NCBI GenBank assembly: GCA_963920575.1
Contig: OY986971.1
Location: 3,821,340-3,885,339 of the forward strand
Length of the DNA stretch: 64,000 nucleotides
Direction: 5' to 3'
DNA from: Narthecium ossifragum
Lineage: Eukaryota > Streptophyta > Magnoliopsida > Dioscoreales > Nartheciaceae
In this document: positions 1 to 12,027 of the stretch, piece by piece
How the letters are laid out: the number at the start of each line of letters is the position of its first letter
How positions within the stretch are numbered: position 1 is the first letter of the stretch
The notes under the pieces: model-generated
The model's input: only the letters and a program-made list of their open reading frames with translations
What the model was told of the DNA's origin: nothing
Databases searched by the model: none
Position numbers and translations under genes: made by a program

Positions 1-317
1 CAAGAGGCAAGAACTGCTAGAATTCACATTGTCTTGGTGGAGTGCGATTCCAAAGGGTTTAGGGATGGCCACCTCCTGATCTAGAGTCGGAGCTAATAAA
101 GGTATGGGCACTGTCGTGCCATTTTGGGGGTGTTGTTTTTTCCTTTATTCCGAGAACATGTAATGGTGCGGCCAATAGATTGGCTCGTGAGGCAAGAGGT
201 ATGCTCACTAGTAGGAGGGTGTGAGCTGGGGATGCCGTCGGACCCCGTGGGTTAGTTTTGACAGTTTTATAAACCCAGCCTTTTGGCTCAACTAAGCGCC
301 AAAAAAAAAAAAAAAAA
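1..317 (+). mobile_element. LINE (L1-type) 3' end with RNase H remnant and poly(A)
   Basis: This is a decayed 3' end of a non-LTR retrotransposon. Frame 1 from base 1 reads an RNase H-like stretch containing VECDSKGF, where the D is the position of a catalytic Asp. A second frame further on reads NGAANRLAREA, the usual C-terminal RNase H signature of plant LINEs (N-x-x-A-x-x-L-A). Stops and a frameshift separate the two parts. The copy ends in about 17 A residues (301-317), as expected for a poly(A)-terminated LINE. It is antisense to the RCC1 gene and lies beyond that gene's last visible exon, so it is probably in an intron. The reverse-transcriptase part would be left of the window. Confidence 0.7.
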
Positions 318-952
318 GCTCACAACAGATGGCAAATTTCAAGCACTGAATGTCTTCTAAACTTATTCATTATTTTCAAACTTTGTATCAAAATGTCTAA
401 TATCAGGATAATCTTGTGCATCCAAGTACAATCATGGCCAAATCACCAAATGCCAAGCCCTAGGATACACCAATCCTGTACAACAATCAGAAGTCCAGTA
501 ATACGAGAAACAGGAGGAGGTTGAATTGCAAGATGACACTCAAGAAAGCAATGTTCTAAACTTATCAAGAAGTAATGCAGTAGCTACTAAAGGATGCCTC
601 ATGGCATTGAGGCTTTAACACCTGATCTAACAGCAAGCTGATACCTCAAACATGCAACAAACTAATCTCCTTTTAGCATCTAAAGAGCCACGTCATCAAT
701 TTTTAGTATCAATATTTCCCGATTTTTTTAACAAATACTAGCTATAGTTCCAAACCAAGAACTTCAACTTGCACAAAAAAAGATAAGAAAAAGATATACC
801 TCTATGATAATGTTACTGGGTGATAATGCAACAACAAAACGTTCTATGCTTGCAGACAATTGTTCAAGCTGTGATTTGTATCCTTAATCTCATCATGGAG
901 ATGATGATAACTAAGATAATGTTTCACGTCTTGCTAGAAGTAGAGTACTCAC

Positions 953-2328
953 CGAGAACATTCTCCCACCACGGGTGCGTGCTACTGAGTGAGTGCCCCC
1001 ACAAGATACCTGCAATAGCAAGAAGAAGAGATCCTTCTTGTTCAAGTATTTACTTCCTGAAGACAAGAAGTAGGTCCTTCTCCCATGATAAACGTGTTTC
1101 GATACAATAGAAAGAACAAGATTTAAAAGCGGAACTTAATCTAGAACTGCTGTTTGAGCTAAACCAATCCATGCCATTAATTAGGTTAACCTGAACAATA
1201 TCTTCTCCTGCTAGGAGCTGAACCTTCTGGGGTACCATTTTACTGCTCTTATCATCTCCAAATCCAAGCCTTCCGTGCTCTCCTCTTCCCCAGGCATACA
1301 CCTACATGGAGCATCAAAGGAATTACTTGTTTGATGCGTATGCTGGATCTGCTGCTTAAAGAGCCCATACTATCTCATACTATCTTTAGAACAAATCATG
1401 CCTTTTCTGCTTAGTTATATCTTCAAACAAATTTCAAGTTATTAATTGTACAAGCATCCGTAGAAACAAACACAAACAAACAGCCAAAGTGCCTTCAGAT
1501 TTTTTTTGCTTAATAGATGGAAATAGCTCTCCATTCATTTTGAAAAGTTTAATATGAAAATAATTGAAGCCAAGCCCTAATGTTTTAATGCTTGGCCTGA
1601 TATATTTTGTGGTCCACATTAATCATGCCTGTGTTTGAACATCTAGCTTAAGACAGGTTGTGTAGCCCCTTTTAGAAATATGAGGACATACCTCTCCATT
1701 ATCAGTCAATGCAGTGGAATGCCATCCTCCTGCTGCAATATCAACCTGGATAGAAGAAATAGTTTCTATGATAAAAAGCTTTAATGCACAAGCACAAAGT
1801 GGATATCATGACATCCATGCAAAGTAGGCAAAACAAAGCACATGTGCATATGCACATCTCCCTTCAGTGTTTCTGTTTGAGATCTCATTACTATTTCCTC
1901 GAGTATTAAATAGAGCACATGACACTACAGTTTCCTTTGACTCTTATGAGTGTCTAAAAGGAAATTTTCCTTCGTGAACTAATACATAAGACATTTATGT
2001 TTACCCTTGAGTTCAACATTAATCCAAGCCATGGAGCTATATGCACTAACAAAGTAGCTTATAAGGAGTTTTAGCAATAATGATCCTTGGAGGCTTTGTT
2101 TGCAGTCAGAGCAAGCTGTAAGAAGGCATACACAAAAGATCTACGGAAATTTTGAAATTTTGGGTGGACAACTTTTCACAGGTGAACTAACACTTGTAAA
2201 TCTCACCATATCATTAGTTGGCAAGATGATATTTTGGCTGGATGTACAGAAATAATCAACAATTGCAGGCATCAATGTTAAGTTTATCTTGCATGCAAAC
2301 TCAGTTCATCCAATACAAAGCAGATGAA

Positions 2329-2401
<73 letters not shown>

Positions 2402-4130
2402 GTACATATATGTATGTGTGTGGAAGATATAAGAGTTCTATTTACTACGCACCAAAGTAAGGCCACTCAGCCCTTGAACAGGAACTGGTTGTGATGTTGG
2501 TTGTGTATCCCCAGTACCCAGCTGGCCATATTCATTGTTTCCCCACACCAACAATGTTCCACCCTCTAGAAGGGCCAAATTATGAAATGCTCCCACAGCA
2601 ATCAGCCTCACCCTTTCAAGGCCTTGCACTCGTACAGGAGTGGATATTTGTTTACTACCAGAGCAAATGAACATTTAGCAGATAAAGGAGGAAACCAAGT
2701 AATTGAGTAAAGGAAAAGGGCATGAAAAGCTGGTTACATGTCTCCAGGAGGCCAGGGTTGGCCCCAAGTCCAAACATGACCACCTGTGGTAAGCACCACA
2801 GAGTGCGTGCCTCCTGCAGCTACCTGAAATATAAGAAACATTCAGCTATTAGTTTTCATCTATTGGTTATTGCTAACTGACACAAATTACTGAGCATGAC
2901 GTAAATTATGTTCATGTGAGCAATGAGTGTGTATAGGAAAAAGAAAATCATTTCCTTTGCTAGCTGATAAGACAGCCTAAGAGGAAGCAAACACACAGCA
3001 CGAATTAGATGAATTTAGAACTCTCTGAAACTCTAGTTCCAGCTTTGCAATTTACCGCAAAGAACGAAAGAACACAATGTTCAAAGCATTAGCCACACAG
3101 CATTTAATCTCAATAAGCAGACTTTGGTCGAACACCTGACGAACACAAAGCTTCGGAGCACACCGTTGAGGGATAGGAATATCCCTCCTTAGTGCCCTAG
3201 TGCCATCCTCCTTCCTCTCTGGCTCTTCCCCGCATTGGCCATACTCATTCCCTCCTAACGAACCAAGAGACAGATACAAACATCTTTAAAAAGGCTGCAA
3301 TCTAACAAGAAGAAACAAAAGGAGAATGAATACTGTTTCAGAATATCTCAAATATGAAATGTTCTTGAGTACCCCAAGCATAGGCTCTCCCTTGATCATC
3401 CACAGCCAGGCAATGCCATCCGCCAATTGCCGCCTGCAATCATAAACACCCCACATTTAACTTCCTCATCCCCGTCAAAGACTGATAATATTAGAAGCAA
3501 CATTCCACCAAAACACTTCTTTTTTTAACCCCTCAATCCTAATCTTGAGTTCTTGGAAAGTACGCAGTGGTACCTGAACAATCTTGACATCGGCGAGTGC
3601 CTTGACGAGCCCCGGCACGCTCTCCGTCTTGGTTTCCGGCGGATGACCCAGCGTCCCTCTCTGGTTCCATCCCCATGTGAACAACTGCACAACCATAGCC
3701 ATCTCTCTCATCACCCAAACAACAAATCCACCATCCCAAAACACCAAGAAATCATCCCAAACGAAACCAACAAAGCAACAAAGGTCAAGAAGAACAAACA
3801 TGGCCGTCCTGGCATATGGCGAGGGAGTTGCGGCTGCCGGCGACGACGGCGGCCACGTTCTCCGACTCAAGGGACCTGATGCTGCTCGCCCACTCCTTCT
3901 CCTCCCAATCTCCAATCCCCAGCTGCCCATCCTCACCTGATCCCCTGTTAATACCATGCAACAAAACCATCGAAAAATCCAATCCAATAAGCCTCAAACA
4001 AAGAAGCATTAGGACAAACACATGAACAACAGCAAACTGCTCCAAAAGCAATGCCATAGCTGTTGGTAGGAAGGGCAAGCCATAACTAAGGAACCCACCA
4101 TGCTAAGATGAGGGAGTTGGAAGCAGCCAT
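953..4130 (-). CDS. RCC1-repeat (UVR8-like) family protein, 3' end outside window
   Basis: This gene encodes a beta-propeller protein of the RCC1/UVR8 superfamily. Ten exons are supported on the minus strand: 4130-4099, 3944-3800, 3684-3574, 3433-3373, 3254-3136, 2823-2738, 2654-2453, 1745-1692, 1301-1191 and 1009-953. All borders are GT-AG and phase is kept, giving 326 codons before the window ends. RCC1 blades are clear: AWGSGEDGQLGIGD near the N-terminus, then FTWGWNQRGTLGH, AYAWGGNEYGQCGE, VWTWGQPWPPGD, LVWGNNEYGQLGTGD and VYAWGRGEHGRLGFGDD. Each is followed by a G-G/A-x-H-S/N segment. No BTB or other extra domain is visible. The start at 4130 is chosen because it gives the first blade directly and has a TATA box 62 bp upstream. 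The last blade(s) and stop are missing, since nothing left of 953 continues the propeller. The family is certain; a UVR8-type photoreceptor function is not shown, and many plant RCC1 proteins have unknown roles. Confidence 0.9.
2332..2401. repeat. (TG)n/(TA)n microsatellite in RCC1 intron
   Basis: About 29 TG units (2332-2390) run directly into a short TA run. It lies just 3' of exon 7 of the RCC1 gene on the minus strand, within the intron. Hypervariable length is expected. Confidence 0.95.
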
Positions 4131-4191
4131 GCTGGAAGGAGAGAGGCTGGGTTTTGTGTTTGGTAAAGGATGAGAAGAGAGGAGCTCTTTA

Positions 4192-4199
4192 TATTTATA
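4192..4199 (-). promoter_or_regulatory. TATA box of the RCC1 gene
   Basis: The minus strand reads TATAAATA 62 bp upstream of the chosen ATG (4130). The position and sequence fit a plant TATA element, leaving a short 5' leader. Confidence 0.55.
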
Positions 4200-4395
4200 T
4201 GGAGGCTCTTTGGCTCCAACACCTTTTGTTTTTTAATTTTTATACATGTGCCCCTTAAAAAAATGGGGAAAAAAATCGGGAAATTTGTGATAAGTCCCTT
4301 TTAATGGAATTATTTATTCCATAGACCATCTATAGTTTTCTATGACATCAGGTCATCTAACTAACAATTATAGTTTGTTATAATATTTTTTTCCT

Positions 4396-5900
4396 AACCT
4401 TTTTTTTTGAAAAATCGATTTATTTACATGGTGCCGTTTGCGTGGGTTTTCCGGCAAACCCACCCTAAGCTCCAGCCAGCTCCATCTCCGCCCACGCCTC
4501 CAACACCGTCCCCATCTCTCACCTCATTCTCTTCTCCCTCTTCTCCATCCTGCGTTCTTCTCCACAACCCCACCTCTCTATCTAACCTCGGAGCCACCTC
4601 CTGTCACCGTCCCAACAAAGCCACACCTTCGGCGAGTTCATTCACTCCGGAGAACTCCCTCAACGCTGGCCATCCAAGCTCCCACCGACTTCTCCTCCTC
4701 TTCTCCTTCCCCAATGAAGTCGCGGCCATCCATGACACCTCCTTCTCCTCTCCGTGGCCATCTCGACCTCCCCCTGAGCTCCCCTACACCTGTGACGACC
4801 TTCCCCGCCACCTGCTACTCCAACCCCGAGCTCTTCCTTCACCGCAGCCGCATACATCTCCTTCCTAGCACCGGTCGACGACTCCGACGCTGCCAATAAT
4901 GCCTCCGAGACCTCCCAACATCAATGGCTATCTTCTTCGCCGTTCGCGACCTCAACCCTGAGCTTGGCCGTCATCGGAGCTCCTCCGTCTCCTCTAGATC
5001 CAACAGCCGACGCCCTCGTCTTCCCCGATGGCACCCACCGACGCCTCAACTCCGTCGCCGTCGTACCCAACTCTCCACCCAAGCTCCTCACGGATCCGGT
5101 GCCTCCACTCCTTAAACTCGCAGCCCGGAACCCTCCGTCTCCTCCAGATCGAGCAACCCCGTCGTCCCTTTCTTCTCCGACGACGCCTCGGCGCCGCTTG
5201 ACCTCCCTCCAAGCCAAGATCTTTGTCGAGCCCTAGTCTTCGTTGGAACCCGGTGCGGGGAACCATCCTCGCTCAGCATCGTTGCCTTCGATGTCTCCGA
5301 CACCATCTAACACCAGATCCAGAGCCACAACCCCCCTCCGACCTCTACCTAGTGAGATCCGTCTCTCCGCCCACTTCCCTTACTGGCTACGATCATCCCC
5401 GACAAGCAGCTCTTCCTAAGCCGGCTCAACCAAGCCAAGTAGCTAGGACCCGATCTAATCATATCAAATCTAATGTGATCCAGTCAAATCAAGCCACCAG
5501 CCCAAATCCTAACCAGATTGAGCACGTTCGCCCTCCCCTAGCCTTGTAGCCATCCCCTAACTTCCTCAACCAAGGGGAAGGCTAGAGCGGCGATGATGGC
5601 AGTGGAAGAAGTCGGCTTGGGTGAGTCTAGGGTGAAGCCGAAGCAAGCCCAAAGGAAGGTGTCCCGGCTTGCTGGTGAGCCGCAAGAGAGCTGGCGGGGA
5701 GAGAGGAGAGAGAAAATAGTGAAAATACAAGAAAAAGGTGGAAAAATAGGAGAAAAATATGGTGGGAAATAGTGAAAATAAAGGGGGGGGGGGAATCATG
5801 GAAAATATGAGAAAAATGGAAAAGTGTATTTTAAATGACTTTACAACGGAAAGTGGAGAAGGAGGGGCGGCGAATAAGCAACGGAAAGTGCATAGTGAAA
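4396..5900. other. GC-rich, low-complexity block of unknown origin
   Basis: This block is far richer in C and CT/CG-rich codons than its flanks. All frames give Pro/Ser/Leu/Arg-rich open stretches of 60-150 residues on both strands, but none has a recognisable domain, a convincing start or intron borders. Open frames here are a composition effect. A poly-G run sits near 5786. A direct repeat of about 35 bp (core GAGAAGGAGGGGCG) occurs at about 5859 and 6008. It could be a transposon passenger segment or an old LTR; I cannot assign it. Confidence 0.4.
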
Positions 5901-6320
5901 AGTGATAATTTGGGCGATGCGATCAATTAGGTGGAAACCAATTTCAAGCCCAACTTGATCATAGTCAAGCTCGATCAAGCTCGGCTCATTTACACCCCTA
6001 ACAGACGAGAAGGAGGGGCGACGAATAAGCACCGGAAAGTGAAAAGTGGAAAGTGATGATTTTTTGGCAAGAGGACAAACTTGATCATACACATTTTAAA
6101 TCAAAATTGATTTAAAAGATACAAAAATATAAGAAATTTGTAAGTGAATGTTACGTGGCTGGATCACTCGTAATGGGTCTCGGCTCAGAAATGATTCAAT
6201 CGGATCAATCTAGCTCGATCTAACTCGAAATTGGTTGAGATCAACTTTGATTTGATCATATTTGATCCGTTCCAATTGGCTAGGAGGTGGCTCAGACCAT
6301 GCTCGAGTTGCTGAGCCTGG

Positions 6321-6412
6321 TATATATATATATATATATATATGCCAAGATCCAAAATTTGACCTCCCACCCCTTACCCCTAAAAAACAACCTAATTCTT
6401 AAATGAGAAAAC

Positions 6413-6472
<60 letters not shown>
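6321..6472. repeat. AT and CA/TA microsatellites
   Basis: A (TA)n tract at 6321-6343 is followed by a (CA)n tract from about 6413 that turns into (TA)n up to 6472. Confidence 0.9.
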
Positions 6473-6473
<1 letters not shown>

Positions 6474-6741
6474 TCGAGGCATATGTGCGACTTGCTACTT
6501 TTAATAGGATAGTTGGATAATTTGTTTATTTCTTTCTTTCTTTTGAAGCACACAAATATAGGCTAGGCTTTACTTATTTTGATATGTTTACTGTGATCTA
6601 GTTGTTGGGTGTTTACAAATGGGAATGCCACTTGACAAAGAGGAACAAAGGAAAAGAAGAGAAGAATAAATTTCTTGTATAAAGTGGGCAAATCGAATAA
6701 GTGCTGGAATTGGATGCTACCAATGATGCATTGGATCGACG

Positions 6742-6870
6742 GATTGGCGAATCCAATAGCACCCAAAAGGATGCATTGGATCGATCGATTGGCGAGTCCA
6801 ATAGCACCCGAAAGGATTGGCGAATCCAATAGCACCCAAAAGGATTGGCGAATCCAACAACACCCAGCAG
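6742..6870. repeat. 28-bp minisatellite, four units
   Basis: Four 28-bp units are at 6742-6769, 6787-6814, 6815-6842 and 6843-6870. The consensus begins GATTGGCGAATCCAATAGCA. A 17-bp spacer ending in GGATCGATC separates units 1 and 2. Each unit starts with an imperfect palindrome (GGATTGGCGAATCC with the preceding G). No gene or element was recognised around it. Confidence 0.85.
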
Positions 6871-6949
6871 GCCACACTTCAAAACACCTCCTTAAACCTA
6901 AATTGTTACGGAGAAAGTGAGTTGTAAGCAAGTCTGACAGTTTAGTAGG

Positions 6950-9900
6950 TGGTCAGTCTCCAAAAAGTTGATATGATCCAAACACCAAAAATTCCTTCAC
7001 ATTCTCGCACCAAGCAACCCTAAGATGTGGGGATGGGATTGAGCTCATATAGTAGATATCGCTTTTTAATGCTAGTTGTATTAGAAAAGTAAAGATTATT
7101 AAACGTGTGTGAAGCACAGGTCATAAGAGAGAAAATTATACCTTTCTAACAGTTTAAGAGAAAATGAGAAGAAAAAAATATTAGTATATGAGAAACGTGA
7201 CTTCTCATTTTTCATCATACGTCCTTCTTGTCATCAAAACACCAAAGACCTGATCAATTTTAGAAAAATACTAGTTTCTCTCTCACCCCTCGCAATTAAG
7301 CCGTATCATGGAAACATTAATGCTCTTCCATGAAACCTTCTTATCCCCAAACAAGGGATAAGCAACTTGGAGTAGGGTGGGTTAAGTGTGGTTTTTTGGT
7401 TAGGTTCTCCCTCTCTCTCTCTCTCTCTCCCCCCTATCCACCCTTTGTTTTCTCAATACGAGGAGAGATATCCAGTCGATCTCTTGACTGACAGTAGAGT
7501 GGGAGAAAGGGAGAGGTCAAGTAGGACAAAGGGAGAGGTTGAATGAAGGAGAGCTCGCCGACATTAGTTGTGTTCGTGCGTGAAATTGTACTGGCTTTCG
7601 GCGAACAATACAATTGTGATGAATCAGTGACGTGTGTTCTCTAACCTCTTTGAAAACGAGCAAGGGTGCTAACGTCGCAAAAAGAAATGAGATGAAAATA
7701 CATTAATTGCAAATGAACACAAGTAATTTGCTATGACAGCATCGAAATCAGATCCGTCGAAAAGATAAGCTATTTTATTAATTGCTGAGACGACACCGAT
7801 GACGGTTTCGAAAAACTTACTTAGTAGCAAATTGGTGCGAGTAAGCTTTACAGACACGCATGGGGGACCTGCGATAGACCTAAATCTAAGATACAAGTAA
7901 CAATAGCTAAGCCTACTGACACAAGAGACTTGCTTTGATTTCTGAGTTATGAGAGAGTTTCTTTGTTGTATCCTTTGGGCTTTTATACTGCTCTGTTTCT
8001 CTAACGGTTGACAGCGGTTTCGCTGGTAGTTGTCCCATCGTACTTGCAGTTGAAATGCTGGTCGGTTACATTAACTGACTCTGCTCTTAGTTAGGAAGAT
8101 CGAGCTTTCTTTTTCGTGGCTTCATTATTCACCAATACTTACTTTCATGTAGCTTCATTCTTTGATAGTACTTGCTTTCGTGCGCTGAAATCATTTGTAA
8201 CCAATGCATGCGATTCATCTGTATTCGAAAGAAACAATTTTTATGATGTACAGCTACATGACGGTATGTGTCGCGTGATGGACGAATTCATCCATGAACG
8301 ATTTTGTCCAATTTTCATTCGTGTTATCTCATGGCATCAAATTGTGGTTTTTCGAGTCATCTTTTCAATGGTCCAAGAATCGTCCAATTCAGACTCCAAA
8401 TGACAATGTTATGGACGAAAAACCAACCCTACTTAATGAAATAAGACAGTCAGTAGGTGATAAGAAGCCCTATGAAAATGAAAGCCCACGAAAGAATACC
8501 AGCGAAATGCAAATATATCATTTTCGCTTAGATAATTATGGTTTTGCCCTTCTAAGCTTCTATTGCAGATTTGATGCACCAAACATTCGAATTCAAAACA
8601 CTCATCAACAAAAAACTTATAGCTGTCCGAAAAAACTTTCCAATGATCTACAAATCAACTAATTCCGAAGTTGTACAACGTTATGACCAAAATACTATAG
8701 CCATATCATAATTGAGGATGAGGATAATTTCATGGCAATTTCGTGAATACGATGAAATTGCCATCAAATAACATGCATCCCAATCGTCCTCATGACTTGG
8801 TGTGATTTTATGGCTAACAAGTTGATGGGTTGGTAGGGGGAGAGCGTGCTATGGGCTACCCCGTCTCCATGACCACCGCCACAGCCGAGGAGTAGATCAC
8901 GATCTTTGCGTGAGAAGGCGACGTCGAGTAGATCGCGCCACCGCCGATGAAGCTTGAAGGTACCACCGCGGTTGGTGGAAGCATAACAATAGGGCATGAA
9001 AGAGCGGGATCTGTACACCGGCGGCGACCTCCTCCTTGTCCCCAACCTCGCTTCAGATCTGGTCAGATCTGTTGCCAGAAGTGAGGGGATCTAATGCCCC
9101 CACGACTCCGGCCCTTTCCGACGACTCCGACATTCTCCACCAACCACCAAGAGCTTCCAAGTCTTCCATAATGTCCCCTTCCGGCATATCAAGTCTTCCA
9201 TTATTGCCTCTTCCACCATATTGAGGTAAGATTGTCGATCAAGCTGCTTTATTTCGTCTAGTATTTGTTTTAGTGAAATAATCGGGGGATGTGATGATGA
9301 TCAATTTTGTGTGCTTCTGAGGATCCAGTGTGGATTTGAAGATGTCAATTGTTTTGGAATTTGGGTTCTGACTATTTTTGGGTAATCTGTGTGAAAAAGG
9401 GTTGATATTGTGGTTTCCTATTTGCGGATTTGATCTGTTGTTTGGTTTCTAGGGTTTGATTGGCCTAAAGATGATCCCTTTTCCCTATACTAGGTTTTAA
9501 GATAGATGTTAGGATGTTGTGTTGCGGTACTTCTTCTTAGCAAATTTGCTTTCTGCTTATTAGTCTTTAAATTTTGTTGATCCTTTTGGAATGCAATGTG
9601 GGAAAGCATGCTTCATAGCTAAGTTTTTTCTGCTTATTATGCATGCCGATGGATGTATGTCCCATAGTTGTCAGTTGAGTATATGATTACAATAACAATT
9701 TTGTGTATAAGTATCATTTCCTGCATGTATGTGTGTAAACAAGCTTGAGAATGATTCTGGAAATGCTACAAAAATAATCTGGAGTGAAAGTTTGCCACTC
9801 ATTATTAGTTGTACACAAGTTTTCTATATATTCCTAAAAATGAACACACTGCTTAATGGGATAGCAGAGTATCCAATCTGTGCATAAGCTTCCTTGATCT

Positions 9901-10036
9901 CATGCAAAAAGTATGTACTTCCCAATACAAATATTCAATGCCCTTCAATACAAAGTTTCAATACAAAAATTACAGAATTTGTGAAACTGTTTTGAGTTTT
10001 GTATGAATAGCGTTTAGCATATTGACTCTCCAATAA
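6950..10036. other. Intergenic, no gene recognised
   Basis: No coding domain is visible. A CT-rich run lies near 7408-7430. Open frames at 8116-8662 show no family signature. A GC-rich patch at about 8850-9200 could be a decayed leader or the 5' region of the PIF element downstream, but I found no terminal repeat to prove it. Confidence 0.4.
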
Positions 10037-10045
10037 AAAAGAAAA

Positions 10046-10409
10046 GGGTTATTTACATATGTACCCCTAAAAACTTGCTAAATAACATATATACCCCTGC
10101 ATTCTCTCATATTACATATATACCCTTACAAACATCAAAAAAATCCAAACCATACCCCTCCGTCCTCACACCGTTAAAAATGCCCTATAAAATGACCATT
10201 TTGCCCTTTATTCATGTTTATTAGGATTCAACTCACAAGGGTATGATAAGGGCAAAATGGTCATTTTATAGGGCGTTTTTAACGGTGTGAGGACGGAGGG
10301 GTATGGTTTGGATTTTTTTGATGTTTGTAAGGGTATATATGTAATATGAAAAATGTAGGGGTACATTTGTAATTTAAGAAGTTTTGGAGGATTCAAAAGT
10401 AATTATCCC
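10046..10409. mobile_element. Foldback MITE of Mutator type (9-bp TSD)
   Basis: The 364-bp element is almost wholly an inverted repeat: the left arm (10046 to about 10215) and right arm (about 10235-10409) are near-perfect reverse complements. Both arms carry phrases such as CCATACCCCTCCGTCCTCAC and CTATAAAATGACCATTTTGC. The ends read GGGTTATTTA and, from the right, GGGATAATTA. The flanking 9-mers AAAAGAAAA (10037-10045) and AAAAGCAAA (10410-10418) differ at one base, which fits a Mutator-type 9-bp duplication. There is no coding capacity. Its end sequence resembles the element at 38946. Confidence 0.85.
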
Positions 10410-10664
10410 AAAAGCAAATGCACTTCAAAATGAACTTTCAACAAAGCTGAATTAAGCTCTTCGAGATATAAGTTACATGAAGTAGAATAAATGCAACTTC
10501 ACATAAAGAGAAAGTGCATGATTTTCCGTTTCAAGTTTAGCTTCACCAGAGTTTAAGTTGATTTTCAGGTTTGTACCAATTTTGTGATGTTCGGATGTAT
10601 ATAAATGCATAGAACATGCTTACATTATCTTATTTCAACATAATTGTTTTCTTTGTACATAAAT

Positions 10665-12027
10665 ATGCCAATATCAAGGATAGAAAATTGGACCGATGCT
10701 CAAGATCATGTGCTCCTGGAACATTTGAGACTAGAACTCCTTGGCAAAGCCCGAACCAACGGGAGTTTTACCAAACGGGCATGGGATAGAGTACTCGCCA
10801 AATGCAATGAAAAGTGAGAAGATAAGCTGGAGTTAAAAAACATCAAGGGGAGGTGGAAGAACCTGAATAAAACACATGCTATCTACAAAGAGCTATTGGG
10901 TAAGAGCGGATGAGATTATAACCCCAAAATGAAGATGGTCGATCAGCTTGATACAACGGCGTGGGATGAGGTTATTGCGGTAGGAAGCGCCCAAATATAG
11001 TATTCATAATTCTTGTCCAAAGACACATGTTTTAATTAATGTTTTCTTCTTTTCTTCCAGAATCGTAGGAAATTCGTTCCTCTCAAAGACAAGCCTTATG
11101 TCATCTATGAAGTAATGGAACTCCTCATGAGCAAGAATATTGTCACTGTGGAGTTTAGATATTCAACCAACATGAAGAATGCAGAAGAAGTGACAGAGAG
11201 AACGGGATCATCGGATACAGTGACCGATGCTCAGTTACCACGTCCTTGGATTTACCCTTCGCGTATGTTTGGTATTCATATTAGGGAAGACATAGACTAC
11301 GCGGGAGGATCCGGGCCATCAAAATATGCTAATGGCTCACAAGATACATGCTACAGTGACCCGATACCTCAAGACACGCCACAAACACTGTCTACAAAGG
11401 GGGGGGGGGGGGGGGGGGGGGCGTGCCACTGGCACGGATGCGTCTGATTCCTCCGATAGCAAGCGTCGTCGGCAAGAGAATGTAAACAAAAGTAAGAAAA
11501 AGATGGTTGGATGCAGGGGTGATGGTGCACGTCTACTTGCACAACAATTACAAAGAAAGTTTGACATGAAAGAGCATGCGATGCGAAGATTTGTTGATTA
11601 CTCCCTTCCAAGCTGTATGGCGGTGGCTCATAAATTGCCTGAAATAACACCTGACAAGTTGGTCAAGTTGACCGAGGTAATTGCAGATGTGACACATTGG
11701 CAGGGATTCATATCTTTGAGTGACGCAAGATTACATAGCAATTGGGTAGATGCTCGGATGAAGCAGTTGGACTCACATTGGGTGAATAGCCAAACGCAAC
11801 CATCTTCGAATTTCACACATCCAGCATCATCATACCAACCACGGATATGGCCTCCTCCCATGGAAATGCCATTTTCATATGCATATCGCCCACATTTCTC
11901 TACTTTGAATCTTCCACTTGGTCCACAATTGACTGGGGAACAAGTCAATCCTGGCTGGAGGCCTTATGGAATGCGGGAAGATGACCCCAACACGGATGGA
12001 ATATCAGATCCGAACTGGTTGCGATGA
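10665..12027 (+). pseudogene. PIF/Harbinger ORF1: Myb/SANT-like DNA-binding protein, broken
   Basis: The reading frame from 10665 begins MPISRIENWTDAQDHVLLEH and continues with a tri-helix Myb/SANT-like domain (GSFTKRAWDRVLAK, then GRWKNLNKTHAIYKELLG). This is the domain of the accessory ORF1 protein of plant PIF/Harbinger elements, which helps the transposase bind DNA. A second exon appears to start near 11062 after a TTCCAG acceptor and runs to the stop at 12027; it has a basic Ser-rich linker and a conserved Leu-rich C-terminal part. Two in-frame stops in exon 1 (near 10816 and 10910) and a run of 23 G (11399-11421) that shifts frame make it non-functional as read. Some of the breaks could be sequencing slips at the G run. 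Confidence 0.75.

Noticed and set aside
4407..5549. Long Pro/Ser/Leu-rich open frames on both strands
   Set aside because: They come from GC- and CT-rich composition; overlapping frames are all open, with no domain, start context or splice support.
8116..8662. Two overlapping open frames of 95 and 122 codons
   Set aside because: No recognisable motif, no intron logic and AT-rich neutral codon use; probably chance.
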